A stretch of DNA of 64,000 nt from Gonocerus acuteangulatus (GCA_946811695.1 OX328131.1:6113588-6177587), one strand, 5' to 3'; shown: positions 10,966 to 22,976, counted from the first letter of the stretch. Notes: generated by a model not told the origin, from the sequence alone. Numbers and translations are program-made.

Positions 10966-11641
10966 CAATTTATATATATTGACGGGGCGTTTTATTATTA
11001 ACTACAGAATCTATCAAGGCAAAAAAGAAGAAGTTATACTTATTAATCCCATAGATAATGCTTTTAAGCGCATTCCAATGGAACACAGCAATTGTGGTTG
11101 TACGAATGAAAGAATTATTTAAAATCATCGATCTCTTGGAACATGTTACAATGAATCATTCTCATTAAAATGTATATATATATAGATAGATAGATAGATA
11201 CATGAAATAGAAAACAAAAACACCAGATCTCTACAATTCTTAATTTAATTGTTTGAGCAAGCCTTCGTAGTCTACCGCTCCATCATCAGTGCATCTACAG
11301 GCTAGGAAATATAATTTTTCAAATTGTTTACACAGAGTAATATTTCGTTTATACTAAAAATGAAAACATTTTTGTTAAAAAACAAAGTCTCAATTCAATA
11401 AAATTGGATTAATAAAATATATATAAAATAAAAACTTACTTCCATTCAAAAACCACAAACACACGCGACCATGCATTCATACTTCCCTTATATAAATGAA
11501 TCTTCACATAAATAACTATACCACCCAATACATCCACGCAGACACACACGCACGGACCAATCAAAATTAAAATTTAAAAAAAAATCCCAGTACCACCAAC
11601 AAACAGCAAACTCAACGTTTAATACATAATTTGTACATATT
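10966..11641. other. Unassigned DNA with a hammerhead-like motif fragment
   Basis: No gene seen. A short (TAGA)n tract lies near 11182-11200. On the minus strand, about 11255-11300, a 'CTGATGATGGAGCGG' block recalls the motif group discussed in the findings, but the downstream GAAAC is degraded to a 'cgaaggc' form. Confidence 0.35.
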
Positions 11642-11658
11642 TGTGTGTGTGTGTATAC

Positions 11659-11720
<62 letters not shown>
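11642..11720. repeat. (GT)n/(AT)n compound microsatellite
   Basis: A TG tract runs into TATACATATATAT and a long AT tract. Confidence 0.95.
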
Positions 11721-11722
<2 letters not shown>

Positions 11723-12327
11723 TACACAATTGCCGTTAAAATCATACAAATTTTTTTAACAAGAAAAATCTGAGTTATTCCACTTAGAAAAGTGCTCAAT
11801 CTTTAATGGGTTAATGAAAACTAGCACGAACGAAGACCTTAAAAAGTTAGTGCCGCCTATTTTTTCCCAGCTGGGATGCAAGAACAGCTGGCGCTATGTA
11901 TTCCCGGTAAAAAGACCTCTTCCCGCCTCTACGGTCAGTGCTACCAACCTCCTCCTACACACAAGCACATATAATTCCGATGCAAATTTATAAACGAAAA
12001 AAAATAAGACTCGTTAACCCTTTCTTCGCCCCCCCCTCCCACTTTTCCGTCCTTCCATCTCTCCCTCTCCCTCTCCCTGTCCCTACCACACCCCACCCCA
12101 ATCCAACCTATTTAGGCAGTCGGGATGTTGGAAAGAAATCTCATTTTATTTTCCCTCCCCTTGTTTTTTTTTCCTACATTTTCCATACATTCTTTAGACA
12201 AAACAAGGATTAACATTATTTATGTTTAAGGTGTTATTATTCCTTTGCGTATTATGCTTTAATTTATTTGGCAACCGACACTGTTGATTTATAATTAAGT
12301 CCTGAAAGATAATTAATTAACATAGAA

Positions 12328-12330
<3 letters not shown>
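11721..12330. other. Unassigned DNA with pyrimidine-rich tract
   Basis: No supported gene. 12026-12110 is a C/T-rich tract (ccctccc, ctctccc runs) on the plus strand. The 91-codon open frame here is a consequence of that biased composition. Confidence 0.4.

Positions 12331-12381
<51 letters not shown>
12331..12381. repeat. (TA)n microsatellite
   Basis: About 25 TA dinucleotides. Confidence 0.95.
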
Positions 12382-12383
<2 letters not shown>

Positions 12384-12644
12384 TTTTTCTGGTACACTTC
12401 AATTTATCAGGAGTTACGAATAGTCGTTTCATAAAGTTACAATTCCTATATTATTTTTAAACATTTTTTTAAACACATTTATTTATATATGTGTGTATTT
12501 TATTTATTTATATGTATATGTTTATAAATATATATGTATAATTTTTGAATCAGGTGAAAGAAGAATTTCTTTGTCGATCCTACCGATTCAGTAGATACTG
12601 AAAATAACCCCATTAAATTTTATGTATATGTATATATAACGTGT

Positions 12645-12830
12645 TTTGAATGAAACTCTATTTTTGGGCAATATTTTTTTGCATCTTTCCCCTATGTGCG
12701 GTACCTGGTGTTCCACGGTAAGCCTAGCCAACGCATATTTACCTCCTTATCTACCCAAGAGGTACATTATAGAAAAATTTCAAGGTACATGATACACTTC
12801 ATTTCACATTTCACCAGCTCTTGGACTGTT
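12645..12830 (+). mobile_element. Diverged single arm of the 2.4-3.3 kb inverted-repeat element
   Basis: Matches the right arm at about 3070-3255 in order: 'aaactctattttt', 'ttgcatctttcccctatg', 'cggtacctggtg', 'acccaagaggtac', 'ctcttggact'. Only one arm is present here, so this is a partial or solo copy. Confidence 0.65.
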
Positions 12831-13325
12831 AGTATTTCTCCTTGTTAAAAACAATAAATCGGCTCTTGCTAACTATGCTAAACAAATGAAACATATGCTA
12901 GACTTCACAAATGTAAAGACTATAGATAAAGAAAGATACCGGAAAGTAAAATAAAAGAAAAAAATTAACATACAAAATAGGAAAAATGGCAAATAAAAAA
13001 CTAAAATAATAGTTTATATTAGTTTTTCGCCATTTGCTGAAAAAAAAAACTATTTCTTTCTCCTTAAATCATTAGGATTAAAATTCTATTCTTTTAAATT
13101 GAAAAAGCCCCTGTCTGTCTATGTTTCGTTTTGGTGTTGTATGTTCAGTTACATTGATCTCACAAAAAGAGAATATATTTTTGTTAGATCAATTGCCAAA
13201 AATCAATTTGACCAAATGGCTGTTGTTTAACTGAAACAAAAAAATACTTTTTAATTTATCGGACAGTGAATACAACTTTTATCTAAAATAATAAAAATAG
13301 AATTTTATTATAAGACAGTGACACA
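12831..13325. other. Unassigned AT-rich DNA
   Basis: No gene or repeat recognised. Confidence 0.4.
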
Positions 13326-13893
13326 ATTTTTCCAGTATATTCGTCTGTGGCAGAAGGTCAATTTTATAAAAACACACTTTCTTTTTTCTGTACTCTTTTA
13401 TTAGGCTCTACATGTTTCACACCGCTGTGACGCCTCTTCAGGAGCACTTAATCTAAATAAAATAAAATATGGTTACAGCCTATCCATTAGAGAACCTTCC
13501 GGAGGTAGGGCCACGTCTGGACTGATAAGATCAATCATGTTTACTGGGTATCAGCTGTTTAAAATCCATAGTTTTAGGGTAAATGTAGATTTTCCAAAAG
13601 AAGTTTTTGTCATTTTGAATGACCTGTTGTCATTTTGGGCCCTAAAACTATGGATTTTAAACAGCTGATACCCAGTAGACATGATTGATCTTATCAGTCC
13701 AGACGTGGCCCTACCTGCGGAAGGTTCTCTAATGGATAGGCTGTAACCATATTTTATTTTATTTAGATTAAGTGCTCCTGAAGAGGCGTCACAGCGGTGT
13801 GAAACATGTAGAGCCTAATAAAAGAGTACAAAAAAAAGAAAGTGTGTTTTTATAAAATTGACCTTCTGCCACAGACGAATATATTGGAAAAAT
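13326..13893. mobile_element. Large foldback element, ~260-bp arms
   Basis: Almost the whole 568 bp is an inverted repeat. The left arm begins 'atttttccagtatattcgtc' and the right arm ends with the complement of a one-mismatch copy. The arms meet near 13575-13660 with a short unique loop. Each arm carries a CTGAAGA...GAAAC block followed by an AATAAA, oriented outward to the element ends. A transcript of this locus would form a very long hairpin. A decayed relative of one arm follows at 13950-14110. Confidence 0.85.
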
Positions 13894-13949
13894 AGAATTG
13901 TTTTCAATTAAACTAATCTTCGGGTTGATAATAGAATTTTCTGTTTGGA

Positions 13950-14125
13950 CTCTATCGATATTTTAAACAGCTGATTGTTGCTATGTAGAGAATCTTCCGT
14001 TATGACGTGGCTCTTGAAGAAAAAGGTTTACCTATGTTCTAATAGGCTCTACTTAATTTTTAGGCTCATCATAAGATGCGAAACATTTAGAGCCATTTTA
14101 ATAAATTGACGTTTATTTTAATTTG
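13950..14125 (+). mobile_element. Decayed relative of the foldback element arm
   Basis: Shares 'ttttaaacagctgat', 'agagaatcttccg', 'gacgtggc' and a 'gcgaaacatttagagcc' block with the right arm of the foldback element, with many changes and deletions. Confidence 0.55.
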
Positions 14126-14535
14126 CAATTCAATTCATTGAACGAAACATATTCATTAGTTGAGTTTTTTTTTTTATTATTATTATTAATTTGTCGTAAC
14201 ATGTTCTTCAATTAAGGTAGTGCTGGATCAATATGAAGGAGGCCATCAGTGTCGAATATTTTCAATGTTCTGTATAGTTCCCTTTCTGAGCTGGAGTTTC
14301 AAAACTTCAAGGTTTATTAGCTTTGTCCTAAGAATTGAATTCTCTTATGGTTTTTCTTAAAGTTCCAGGGACACAAATACCCTGAGAAGCTCTTTTCATT
14401 ACACGTGATTCGCAAAAATTACTGAAGTTGCGTTCCAGTACTAGACAAAATAGAAGAGAAGATGTTATACTCACTAGATTTAGAATTGGGCACTCACGAG
14501 AAACTTACAAATATAAAAGTAGGCGCATAAAACGT
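14126..14535. other. Unassigned DNA
   Basis: No gene or repeat recognised. Confidence 0.4.
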
Positions 14536-14629
14536 TTCAATCAACTAACCCAGAGCGTTCTTCGTTCAATCAACTAACCCAGAGCGTTCTTCGTTCAATC
14601 AACTAACCCAGAGCGTTCTTCGTTCAATC
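14536..14629. repeat. 29-bp tandem repeat, 3.2 copies
   Basis: Units start at 14536, 14565, 14594 and 14623 (partial), each beginning 'ttcaatcaactaaccc'. Copies are identical. Confidence 0.9.
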
Positions 14630-14853
14630 TCCTCCGATTCGTCTGCCCTCTCGACTCAGTAATCAGTCTAAGAATTTGATTACGCTGGGACGCACTTTTA
14701 AAACTTTATAAAATCGTTGTTTTGGATCCGAATGGTCACCTTCTAATTACCACGATTACCCAACCCGTTAAGAGATACAAAATATACGAAAACAACTGAT
14801 GCCACTTGATATGAAAGTTTTAAAATTCTCTTAATATAATACATTTGTATATT

Positions 14854-15229
14854 GACCACTTAAGGACACATATTAGCAGTAAGTGAGGCCACGCACCGTA
14901 ATATGGGGCCATTTAAGAACACATATTAGCAGTAAGTGAGGTCACGCACCGTAATATGGGGCCATTTAAGAACACATATTAGCAGTAAGTGAGGCCACGC
15001 ACCGTAATATGGGACCACTTAAGGACACATATTAGCAGTAAGTGAGGCCACGCACCGTAATATGGGGCCACTTAAGGACACATATTAGCAGTAAGTGAGG
15101 TCACGCACCGTAATATGGGGCCACTTAAGGACACATATTAGCAGTAAGTGAGGTCACGCACCGTAATATGGGAACGCTTAAGGACACATATTAGCAGTAA
15201 GTGAGGTCACGCACCGTAATATGGGGCCA
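14854..15229. repeat. 53-bp minisatellite, ~7 copies
   Basis: Repeats every 53 bp from 14854. The unit includes 'cacatattagcagtaagtga' and 'ccgtaatatggg'. Units differ at gaccactt/ggccattt/ggaacgct, aaggac/aagaac and gaggcc/gaggtc. Confidence 0.95.
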
Positions 15230-15595
15230 AATGGTCAAAGAGCTGGACAAATTCCATATCTTTTAAACGACTAATCCCATAGAATTGTTGTTGGCCTTAT
15301 TCGATGTAGAATAAATAAATAAACTGAAAATAATATGCAAAGCAGTTCTGCTCAGTACTAACAATTTGGACCGGATCATACCTGATTCAAATTCTGCTTG
15401 ATCAATTTACTTGTGTTTTTCGAGTGAATCTACCATCACGTTTACGATACGTCGTGTGCTTGTTGGAAGTTAAGACTTAATAAAATATTACCTGTCATTA
15501 TTATTTTTACATGCTTCGGGAAATCGCCTTACAAACAAGAACTGAATTTTCCGGATTACAAATGATCTATTTAGATTCTTGATGAACCGCGTTTG
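15230..15595. other. Unassigned DNA
   Basis: No gene or repeat recognised. Confidence 0.4.
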
Positions 15596-15885
15596 CCTCA
15601 CTGCGCACTCTGCCTGCGCACAATAGGCCTAAACGAAATTTCGAAGTTTAAAAAAAGGATATAGCCTCTACATCTTTGACGATTTCAATGTTTTTTTTTT
15701 AAATTAAAGGTAAAAACATGTAGAACGACTTTGTTTAGCCAGTTTTTTGTTTATTAAATTACGTGTAAATAATTAACGAATTTTTATAATTGGACATGAA
15801 ATAATATTTCATTTTTCATCTAACTTAATATCAGCACTTATATCGTGGAAATTAAACACTCGAATTCTGATTAGACTCAGAAATG
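15596..15885 (+). mobile_element. Half-copy of the 21.6-22.3 kb inverted-repeat element
   Basis: Shows the same order as 21640-21930: a run of 'ttcgaagtttaaaaaaaggata', a T10 tract, 'taaattacgtgtaaataatt' and 'atttttcatct'. Only one arm is present. Confidence 0.6.
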
Positions 15886-16249
15886 AAAAAAAAAAAAACA
15901 TTTTAAATTGTAACCTTCCTCTTCTGTTTAGAGATTTGTAAGGGCTTCATCAGTAGGAATGAAGAAGATGAAGCAATGAATTTGAGGAAAGGGGGGGATA
16001 GGAGAGATAGTTAGGCCTGGGAAGAGAACCCTGAGCTACTCATCAAAGAAATACAGCCATCATCTCTAGAAAGTAGAAGGAGGGGGCGCTGGGTTCTGTA
16101 ATATACCAGCAGGCTTCATCACAGCTTTCTAGAATTGCCTTTTCTGGCTTATCCAAGTCCGGGGCGATGGTCGCATTACACTCCAAGCACACCCAGAGGA
16201 GAACACAAAGATTTAGGCAAAACACAACAAGGATTTTATTATAGACCAG
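15886..16249. other. Unassigned DNA
   Basis: No supported gene. The 73-codon minus-strand frame begins with a hydrophobic stretch but extends into the Helitron-like end and has no recognisable domain, so I treat it as chance. Confidence 0.4.
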
Positions 16250-16310
16250 CTGGCTACCCTTCACGGCAGATAAGTAGTTATTTTATTGCGTTAATAATAA
16301 TGTATCATCA

Positions 16311-16320
16311 AAATTAACGC

Positions 16321-16322
<2 letters not shown>
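16311..16322. repeat. 12-bp target-site duplication of a SINE, left copy
   Basis: AAATTAACGCTA, repeated exactly at 16527-16538. Confidence 0.9.
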
Positions 16323-16362
<40 letters not shown>

Positions 16363-16526
16363 GGCGCATCGACATAAATCTTGGCCATTAGCCAACGTCC
16401 AGGGTGCAGCCAGGAATTTTCTCAGCGAGCCCTGAGATGAGTAAATTTCTGGCGCCGGTGGGGATCGAACCCACCATCTCCCGCTTATGAATCTAGCGCG
16501 CTAGCCACTAGACCACGGGAGACCCC
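16323..16526 (-). mobile_element. tRNA-derived SINE, family 2, intact ends
   Basis: On the minus strand it starts GGGGTCTCCCGTGGTCTAG (A box TGGTCTAGTGGC), then a B box GGGTTCGATCCCC, a short body and an A38 tail (T run 16323-16360). Exact 12-bp duplications flank it. The uninterrupted copy of the target survives at about 25111-25135, confirming the insertion point. Polymerase III internal promoter boxes are visible. Confidence 0.9.
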
Positions 16527-16733
16527 AAATTAACGCTAGTATATAATTTTGTGCAGTTTATTATAGCACGATTCTTGTCATACCATATGTTATACATCAA
16601 TTGATAAGTAATCAAAGTATAATGTTTTTTGACACTGGGGTGCTCCGGACCACGTAGAGATAACCCATTATCTATAGGTCTTTTAGCAGTAACAACAGTT
16701 TTACCAGTACAGGATAAAATTCGATGTCAATAA

Positions 16734-18369
16734 CTATTTAACTATTTATTTATTTAGGGCTTCAAAATGTATCATTCAGCCCAGGTCCACCTTGGTTGTT
16801 ATCTAGTCTTCACCTGTAATCAATAAGATACGGAGAAATATATCATTCAGCCCAGGTCCACCTTGGTTGTTTTCTAGTCTTCACCTGTAATCAATAAGAT
16901 ACGGAGAAATATATCATTCAGCTCAGGTCCACCTTGGTTGTTATCTAGTCTTCACCTGTAATCAATAAGATACGGAGAAATACATCATTCAGCCCAGGTC
17001 CACCTTGGTTGTTATCTAGTCTTCACCTGTAATCAATAAGATACGGAGAAATACATCATTCAGCCCAGGTCCACCTTGGTTGTTTTCTAGTCTTCACCTG
17101 TAATCAATAAGATACGCAGAAATATATCATTCAGCCCAGGTCCACCTTGGTTGTTTTCCAGTCTTCACCTGTAATCAATAAGATACGGAGAAATACATCA
17201 TTCAGCTCAGGTCCACCTTGGTTGTTTTCCAGTCTTCACCTGTAATCAATAAGATACGGAGAAATACATCATTCAGCCCAGGTCCACCTTGGTTGTTTTC
17301 CAGTCTTCACCTGTAATCAATAAGATACGGAGAAATACATCATTCAGCCCAGGTCCACCTTGGTTGTTTTCCAGTCTTCACCTGTAATCAATAAGATACG
17401 GAGAAATACATCATTCAGCCCAGGTCCACCTTGGTTGTTTTCCAGTCTTCACCTGTAATCAATAAGATACGGAGAAATACATCATTCAGCCCAGGTCCAC
17501 CTTGGTTGTTTTCTAGTCTTCACCTGTAATCAATAAGATACGCAGAAATATATCATTCAGCCCAGGTCCACCTTGGTTGTTTTCCAGTCTTCACCTGTAA
17601 TCAATAAGATACGGAGAAATACATCATTCAGCTCAGGTCCACCTTGGTTGTTTTCCAGTCTTCACCTGTAATCAATAAGATACGGAGAAATACATCATTC
17701 AGCCCAGGTCCACCTTGGTTGTTTTCCAGTCTTCACCTGTAATCAATAAGATACGGAGAAATATATCATTCAGCCCAGGTCTACCTTGGTTATTTTCCAA
17801 TCTTCACCTGTAATCAATAAGATACGGAGAAATACATCATTCAGCCCAGGTCCACCTTGGTTGTTATCTAGTCTTCACCTGTAATCAATAAGATACGGAG
17901 AAATATATCATTCAGCCCAGGTCCACCTTGGTTATTTTCCAATCTTCACCTGTAATCAATAAGATACGGAGAAATACATCATTCAGCCCAGGTCCACCTT
18001 GGTTGTTATCTAGTCTTCACCTGTAATCAATAAGATACGGAGAAATACATCATTCAGCCCAGGTCTACCTTGGTTGTTTTCCAGTCTTCACCTGTAATCA
18101 ATAAGATACGGAGAAATAAACTGGAAACAAATATTTATTATTAAACTATCTACTAAAATATTAATTTAGCTACACATTGTCACCACCAGCTCAACTAAAC
18201 GATATGATTGATTGTTATTCTTGTAATTTTGGATATTCCCTTGAACCGCAGTATAACTCCTACGAGAATGAAAGACATTAATGACCAAATATATTTTTGT
18301 TTTCCGCTCTATGGAGAGCACTAAAATAATAGGTGGCTATCATAGCAAATATAGAATTGTCTATAAAAA

Positions 18370-18400
<31 letters not shown>
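16734..18400. mobile_element. 1.67-kb insertion carrying the 71-bp minisatellite
   Basis: The sister copy at 24.9 kb reads straight through this position. GTCAATAA occurs on both sides (16726-16733 and 18401-18408), which would be an 8-bp target-site duplication. The right end is a T30 tract. No terminal inverted repeat was found, so the class is undecided. Confidence 0.5.
16771..18117. repeat. 71-bp minisatellite, 19 copies
   Basis: Repeats every 71 bp from 16771, each unit beginning 'atcattcagcccaggtccac'. Variant sites are tatatc/tacatc, gttatcta/gttttcta/gttttcca, and cggag/cgcag. The order of variants near 17100-17260 is repeated near 17530-17680, evidence of a multi-unit duplication. 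Confidence 0.97.
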
Positions 18401-18835
18401 GTCAATAATAAATGTACGTTAAAATTTAAAAACGTATGTTTCCAAGATGTCATTTGGAAACATCCATTATATTGGCGAGCATTATCAAGAAGTGTTCTGA
18501 CTGGGGATGCTGATGGGTGAGGAGGCTGTGCAAGGGTTCGGGATATTATTACCTCGGATGGACAATCACCAGGTATAGGGTAAACTCTACGGATGGCAAA
18601 ATCACAGTTTATTTCTAGTAATTCAAAGTCTGCCATCATAGTTGAAATGAACCGTAAATAAAATTAATATTATGAAATAGATACAGTACGGTAACAGCTG
18701 ACCTGTTATCGTCTTAGCAATGCATGCTGCCTAGGCGTGCATGCTCACTTTAAAACCAACAAAAAATTCAAAACCCTCTAAAAATACTTTTGAATATTAA
18801 AAGAAAAAACTCTATTAGTGGTGTTTACACCCTAA

Positions 18836-19420
18836 AGAGAGTGTCCATGCAAAATTTGACAAATATATAATAGATTGTGCAATTATGTGGTCACCATCCT
18901 TTTCTAGTCAGAATACAGTTGATACCTTTTTTTGTTAAAATATTTCAATAATTTGGGTGCAAGTTAGGCTCAATGCTAGAGCAATCCAATCATGTTCTGG
19001 AGAATCTGAGTTCACGCAGAAGAATGAAAAATAATATATCTCCATGAAAAAGTCAAAGTGAAAGTAAAGAAAGAAGAAGTTTAACATTGTAAAACATGGA
19101 ACCCTCCTAAGTGTCGGATATTTATTTAATGCTTCCACTCATAAATAATAAATGGCGGGAAGAGGAGAAGCCAGCGCGGGAATTTGTTACTGTTTGGAAA
19201 GAAATAAGGCGGGGAAAGTCATTGATATATAATGACACTTCTCACTTCCCTTTCTAGGCTCGTTTCATGAATGGAGGTGGGAAGGGAAAATGATATAATG
19301 ATAATTATAATAATGACGTGTTTTTATATTACCGTTTTCTTATTCCATATGATTATGAATGGCAAAGGGTGAGTTAGAAGGAGAGGACCAAATTGACCAA
19401 AAATCATTAATATATTGATA
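18836..19420. other. Unassigned AT-rich DNA
   Basis: No gene seen. 19380-19500 carries a family-X edge block ('gtccgactcgcaggaactg'). Confidence 0.4.
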
Positions 19421-19811
19421 TAAAAGTCCGACTCGCAGGAACTGGGTCATCTAAGCGCATTCCCGTTCATATCCCTAGTGTCATTAGTAAAGGAATAGAA
19501 GCAGTTACTGGTAGGTTTTCATCTTTATTGAAAAATATAATAAAAATAAAATCTCAAACAGAATTAATATAAGATTTTCATCGCAACAAAAGGAAACTAA
19601 CAGTATCCTAAACGGAAATTACTCCATCCTCATTTTCGAAGTGCGCTCTTGGAAACACTGTAACACTGTTTCTCATTTTCCTAACTTATAGCACTTTCCT
19701 CCGAAGGAAAGTAGCTATTGAGGTTGCACTCATGACGGAATTTTTGAAAAATTTCTTCAAATCTTTATCGATCCTACCTAGTAGACACTGAAAATGACCC
19801 CCGTTAAAATT

Positions 19812-19884
<73 letters not shown>

Positions 19885-19893
19885 GTGTGTGTC
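19812..19893. repeat. (AT)n/(GT)n microsatellite
   Basis: A long AT tract with a short GTGTGTGT end, at the left edge of a family-Y copy. Confidence 0.95.
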
Positions 19894-19984
19894 TGTTAAC
19901 ACGATAGCGGCCAGAGTTTTTGTTTTTTCGTCACGAAACTTGGTATGTAGCATTCAATTAGCAAACGATTGAACGAGTTCGTTC

Positions 19985-20822
19985 CCCACCAAAATCGTTC
20001 CACCAGAAGCGGGGGTTTACCCCGAACCCAAAACACTAATTTGACCATGCCAGCGTATAATTTTGTTATATTTCAACGAAACTCGGTGTTCGTAGTGGTA
20101 ATATAGAGAGAAAAGTGAGATGTAAAAATAAACTAAATCGGTTCATTAGAAGGGGGGGGGGGGGGTTTACTCCGGACCCACAATACCAATTCACCACTAC
20201 CAGCCATGATTTTTGGTATATTTCGACGAAACTCGGTATTCGTAGTGGTAATCTACAGGTAAATATGTGTTGTAAAAATAAACTAAATCGGTTTATTAGG
20301 AGGGGAGGGGGGTTTACTCCGGACCCAAATTACTAATATACTTATACCGGTAATAATTTCTGCTGTATTGTAACGAAACGCGGTATACGTCATGGGTAAA
20401 TCATAGGAAAGAAGTGTTGTAAAAATTAGCTAAATCTGTCAATCGGAAGGGAGGGGTTACTTTGTTATATATTTCAATAGAATTAGCTTGCCAGACGTAG
20501 GTTCGGAAGGCCGCCGCAAGGAGCGCTTTCTACCACTAGAGGGGCTGTATCCTGTTCCTGCGTCAGATCAAAAGACGAAAATATGAAGTTTTTTTGTATT
20601 TATTAAGTAGTTTAGTAGGTACCATGTGCTAACATAACTCTGGAAGCAAATTAATTACAAAATTAATAATTGAACAATTACTCATTACAAAATTAAAAGA
20701 GAACTATTCATGTTTTTATTTTATTTATGTTGGATAATTTAAGCCAATTGTTCTGGAAACCGGTCTACACTACCCAAATTCTGAGGAAAGTGCTTAGTTA
20801 TGCAGCTCCTGCGTGACGGACT
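19985..20822 (+). mobile_element. Dispersed repeat family Y, copy 2
   Basis: Same modules and order as 7557-8117, with one more G-run module and an extra segment of about 115 bp near 20620-20740 absent from copy 1. It ends in 'tgcgtgacggac'. Confidence 0.7.
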
Positions 20823-20989
20823 TTTTAACTAAAATATTGATTTCACTGTTATATTTAATTCAAAAAACAACAACCACCAATTAAAAAGTTAGGTAAACAG
20901 AGCCGGTAAACCCGGTGAAAAAAAAAACATTACTAACAATTTAGAAGTTTTAAGCACTTATTTCACGGACTGACATCGTTCCATCGAAG

Positions 20990-21240
20990 ATTAAATCACA
21001 ACCTTTTTGGTAGAAAATTCAATGAGCTTTCGAATGATTACGTTCCACATGCCGAGATTTCCCAACCGTTTTCGAAAAATTTTAGAAAATATACCAAGAT
21101 CCGAAAACATTTCATGTTTATTAACAGATTTTTTTTTCTTAATACTTCCTTACCTCCAAATGCAACTAAAATTTAAATATATTAGATTATATGAATATAA
21201 AAAATCTGGAACAAGTCTCAACTGAATCAATTGTTTCTGA
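20990..21240 (+). mobile_element. Diverged arm of the 5.7-6.7 kb inverted-repeat element
   Basis: Matches 6355-6600 in order ('gagctttcgaatg', 'ccgttttcgaaa', 'catttcatgtttattaacag', 'caactgaatc'). It runs directly into a family-X copy, as at 6.6-7.0 kb, so the two blocks probably form one element. Confidence 0.55.
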
Positions 21241-21329
21241 ATACCAAAACTGATAATTACTTTGGAAAAGCAGTTGTATCAATTGTTCTTGTAAACGTTT
21301 ACAGATATCTCTTTAAAAATTGTTTCATT

Positions 21330-21560
21330 CGTTTTCTTTTCCAGTTAGTCGGAAGATTTTTGTGGTAAATTTCATCAAAATCGGACAATTCTTGAGCCGG
21401 CCAGAGAGCGAAGACATATATGTGTATATATATACATTTGAACACCCGTTATGTTCGTGATCAACGGGATCTGAAACGTGAAATTTTCATACGGTCAACA
21501 TCGTATCCGGGTTTCTTCCCCATGGAGGTAGGGAGGAACCGCGCTAAAACATCCATAGCA
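21330..21560 (+). mobile_element. Dispersed repeat family X, copy
   Basis: Carries 'aaatttcatcaaaatcgga', an AT microsatellite, 'tctgaaacgtgaaattttc' and 'ggaggaaccgcgctaaaac'. Compare 6800-7065. Confidence 0.6.
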
Positions 21561-21639
21561 AGAACTCGAAGAACCAATACCTGTGCCCGGATAGGCAGCC
21601 GTTCCAAACCGTCAAGACCGGCACCCGTTGTACGTCCGT

Positions 21640-22154
21640 CAAAGCGGCCCGGATCACAGGGGGGCAAAACATCATTTCGTGTTTCAAAAAAGGCTACAGC
21701 CTCCAAATATTAACCGATTCCAATGCAATTTTTTTTAAATGAAAGCTAATAAAATTTAGAACTTTTTCTGGCCAGATGTTTGTTTTTTGTTTCCCATGTT
21801 TATTAAATTATGTGTAAATAATTCACAAACGTTTAAAAATGAACATAAAATAATATTTTATTTTTCATCTCACCTAAGATCAGCCCTGATATCCTTGAAA
21901 TTAAACATTAAATTGATGATTAGAACTAATATGATTAATTAATTGAAATAACATGATTTTTGATTGATTTTAAACTATATTTTGATTTTTTCCATGTCTA
22001 ATCAGGATTTGACTGCATAATTTCACCGATATCAATCCTGATAATAAATTAGATGAAAGATCCGATTGTAAAGGTTCGTGAATTATTTACAGGTAATTAA
22101 ATAAGCAGGGGAAAATCTATCTAGACAAAAGTGTTTTAACTTTTATTAGCTTTC

Positions 22155-22185
<31 letters not shown>

Positions 22186-22270
22186 TGCATTGTAATCGGT
22201 TAAAATTCAAAGGCCTTAGCCTTTTTTGAAACACGAAACGTCGTTCTCGCCCCACTGTGCGTCGGTTGTA
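21640..22270. mobile_element. Inverted-repeat element, ~280-bp arms
   Basis: 'tttcgtgtttcaaaaaaggc' at about 21677 returns inverted near 22213-22232. The arms also share the A/T run, 'aatgaaagctaataaaa' and 'tgtgtaaataattcac'. GTTGTACGTCCGTC lies as a direct repeat outside both arms (21627-21640 and 22265-22278) and may be a target-site duplication, although the arms stop about ten bases inside it. No coding capacity. Confidence 0.65.
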
Positions 22271-22692
22271 CGTCCGTCTAATGCGGACCCACAAAGATAT
22301 AGTAGACACACAGAACCCCCCAAGCCGATGTAATATTAATCCCGTAGCTTGGTGGTTTAGAAAGAAGAAGATGGAGGATGTAGAGGTTTAGTACTAGGAG
22401 TTATTAGAGGTTAGTCAAACACCTGTTTGCAGGGCTTTTGTCCTCCTGATGGGGCAATCTCTTCTAGTTCAATGCGGGCCACTACACTTCAAAACATTAA
22501 TTTAGATTGGGCAGCATACTTATCAGCCGGGGAAAAATCACCTTTCAAAAGTCGTCGGCAAATATTGTTCGTTCGCTTCGCTCTCGTCTTTACAAGTTTG
22601 ACGTGGGGAATCGATTAGCACAGAATCAAGACGATGTCCTAAGCATTTTGGGTTGTGGTAATCACAAACAATGTTGAGCAAAACTAAAAACG

Positions 22693-22860
22693 GAGGCCCG
22701 ATGGCCGATGAGCACTTAACACTCCGTGCCAAAAGGTCGTGGGTTCGATTCCCACTATGGGGTGGTGGCTTTTCTTTAGAAGAAAGAAAAGGCATCAGCT
22801 CTATCCTGGCTAGAAAAGGGTGGTAACCTATAGATAACCCGTCCCAAAATTCTCAGTTAA
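22693..22860 (+). mobile_element. tRNA-derived SINE with the AAAAGGGTGG tail domain
   Basis: A degraded tRNA-like head ends in the B box GGGTTCGATTCCC (22741-22753). The tail 'aaaagggtggtaacctatag' matches the tail domain of the 5S-type SINEs at 24.5 and 28.5 kb and of the SINE at 46.4 kb. Confidence 0.7.
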
Positions 22861-22976
22861 TAATAATGGACAATAAAATTTAAATAAATACAAACTAAAA
22901 ACTAAAACTAAAATTGAATAAACTAAAAAATTGCAACCTACAAAAAAAAACTAAAACTAAATAAATTAACAAATCC

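Larger units (their letters stand above)
16250..18835 (-). mobile_element. Helitron-like element, minus strand, with two nested insertions
   Basis: Aligns in inverted orientation with 24290-25197. Flanking blocks are 16270-16320 and 16539-16725 on one side and 18401-18835 on the other. Two insertions interrupt it: a SINE (16323-16526) and a 1,667-bp block (16734-18400) that carries a 71-bp minisatellite. The 3' terminus near 16250 is degraded. It lacks one hairpin arm that is intact in the second copy at 25170-25185. No Rep/helicase frame is present, so the element is non-autonomous. Confidence 0.6.

Noticed and set aside
11798..12020. A second piggyBac-like element between GGGTTAA (11808) and TTAACCC (12014)
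   Set aside because: The CCC termini point outward rather than inward and the flanking bases do not form a terminal repeat.
15989..16317. Small secreted-protein gene on the minus strand (16043-16264)
   Set aside because: The frame overlaps the degraded end of a Helitron-like repeat, has no recognisable domain and no supporting signals beyond a hydrophobic start.
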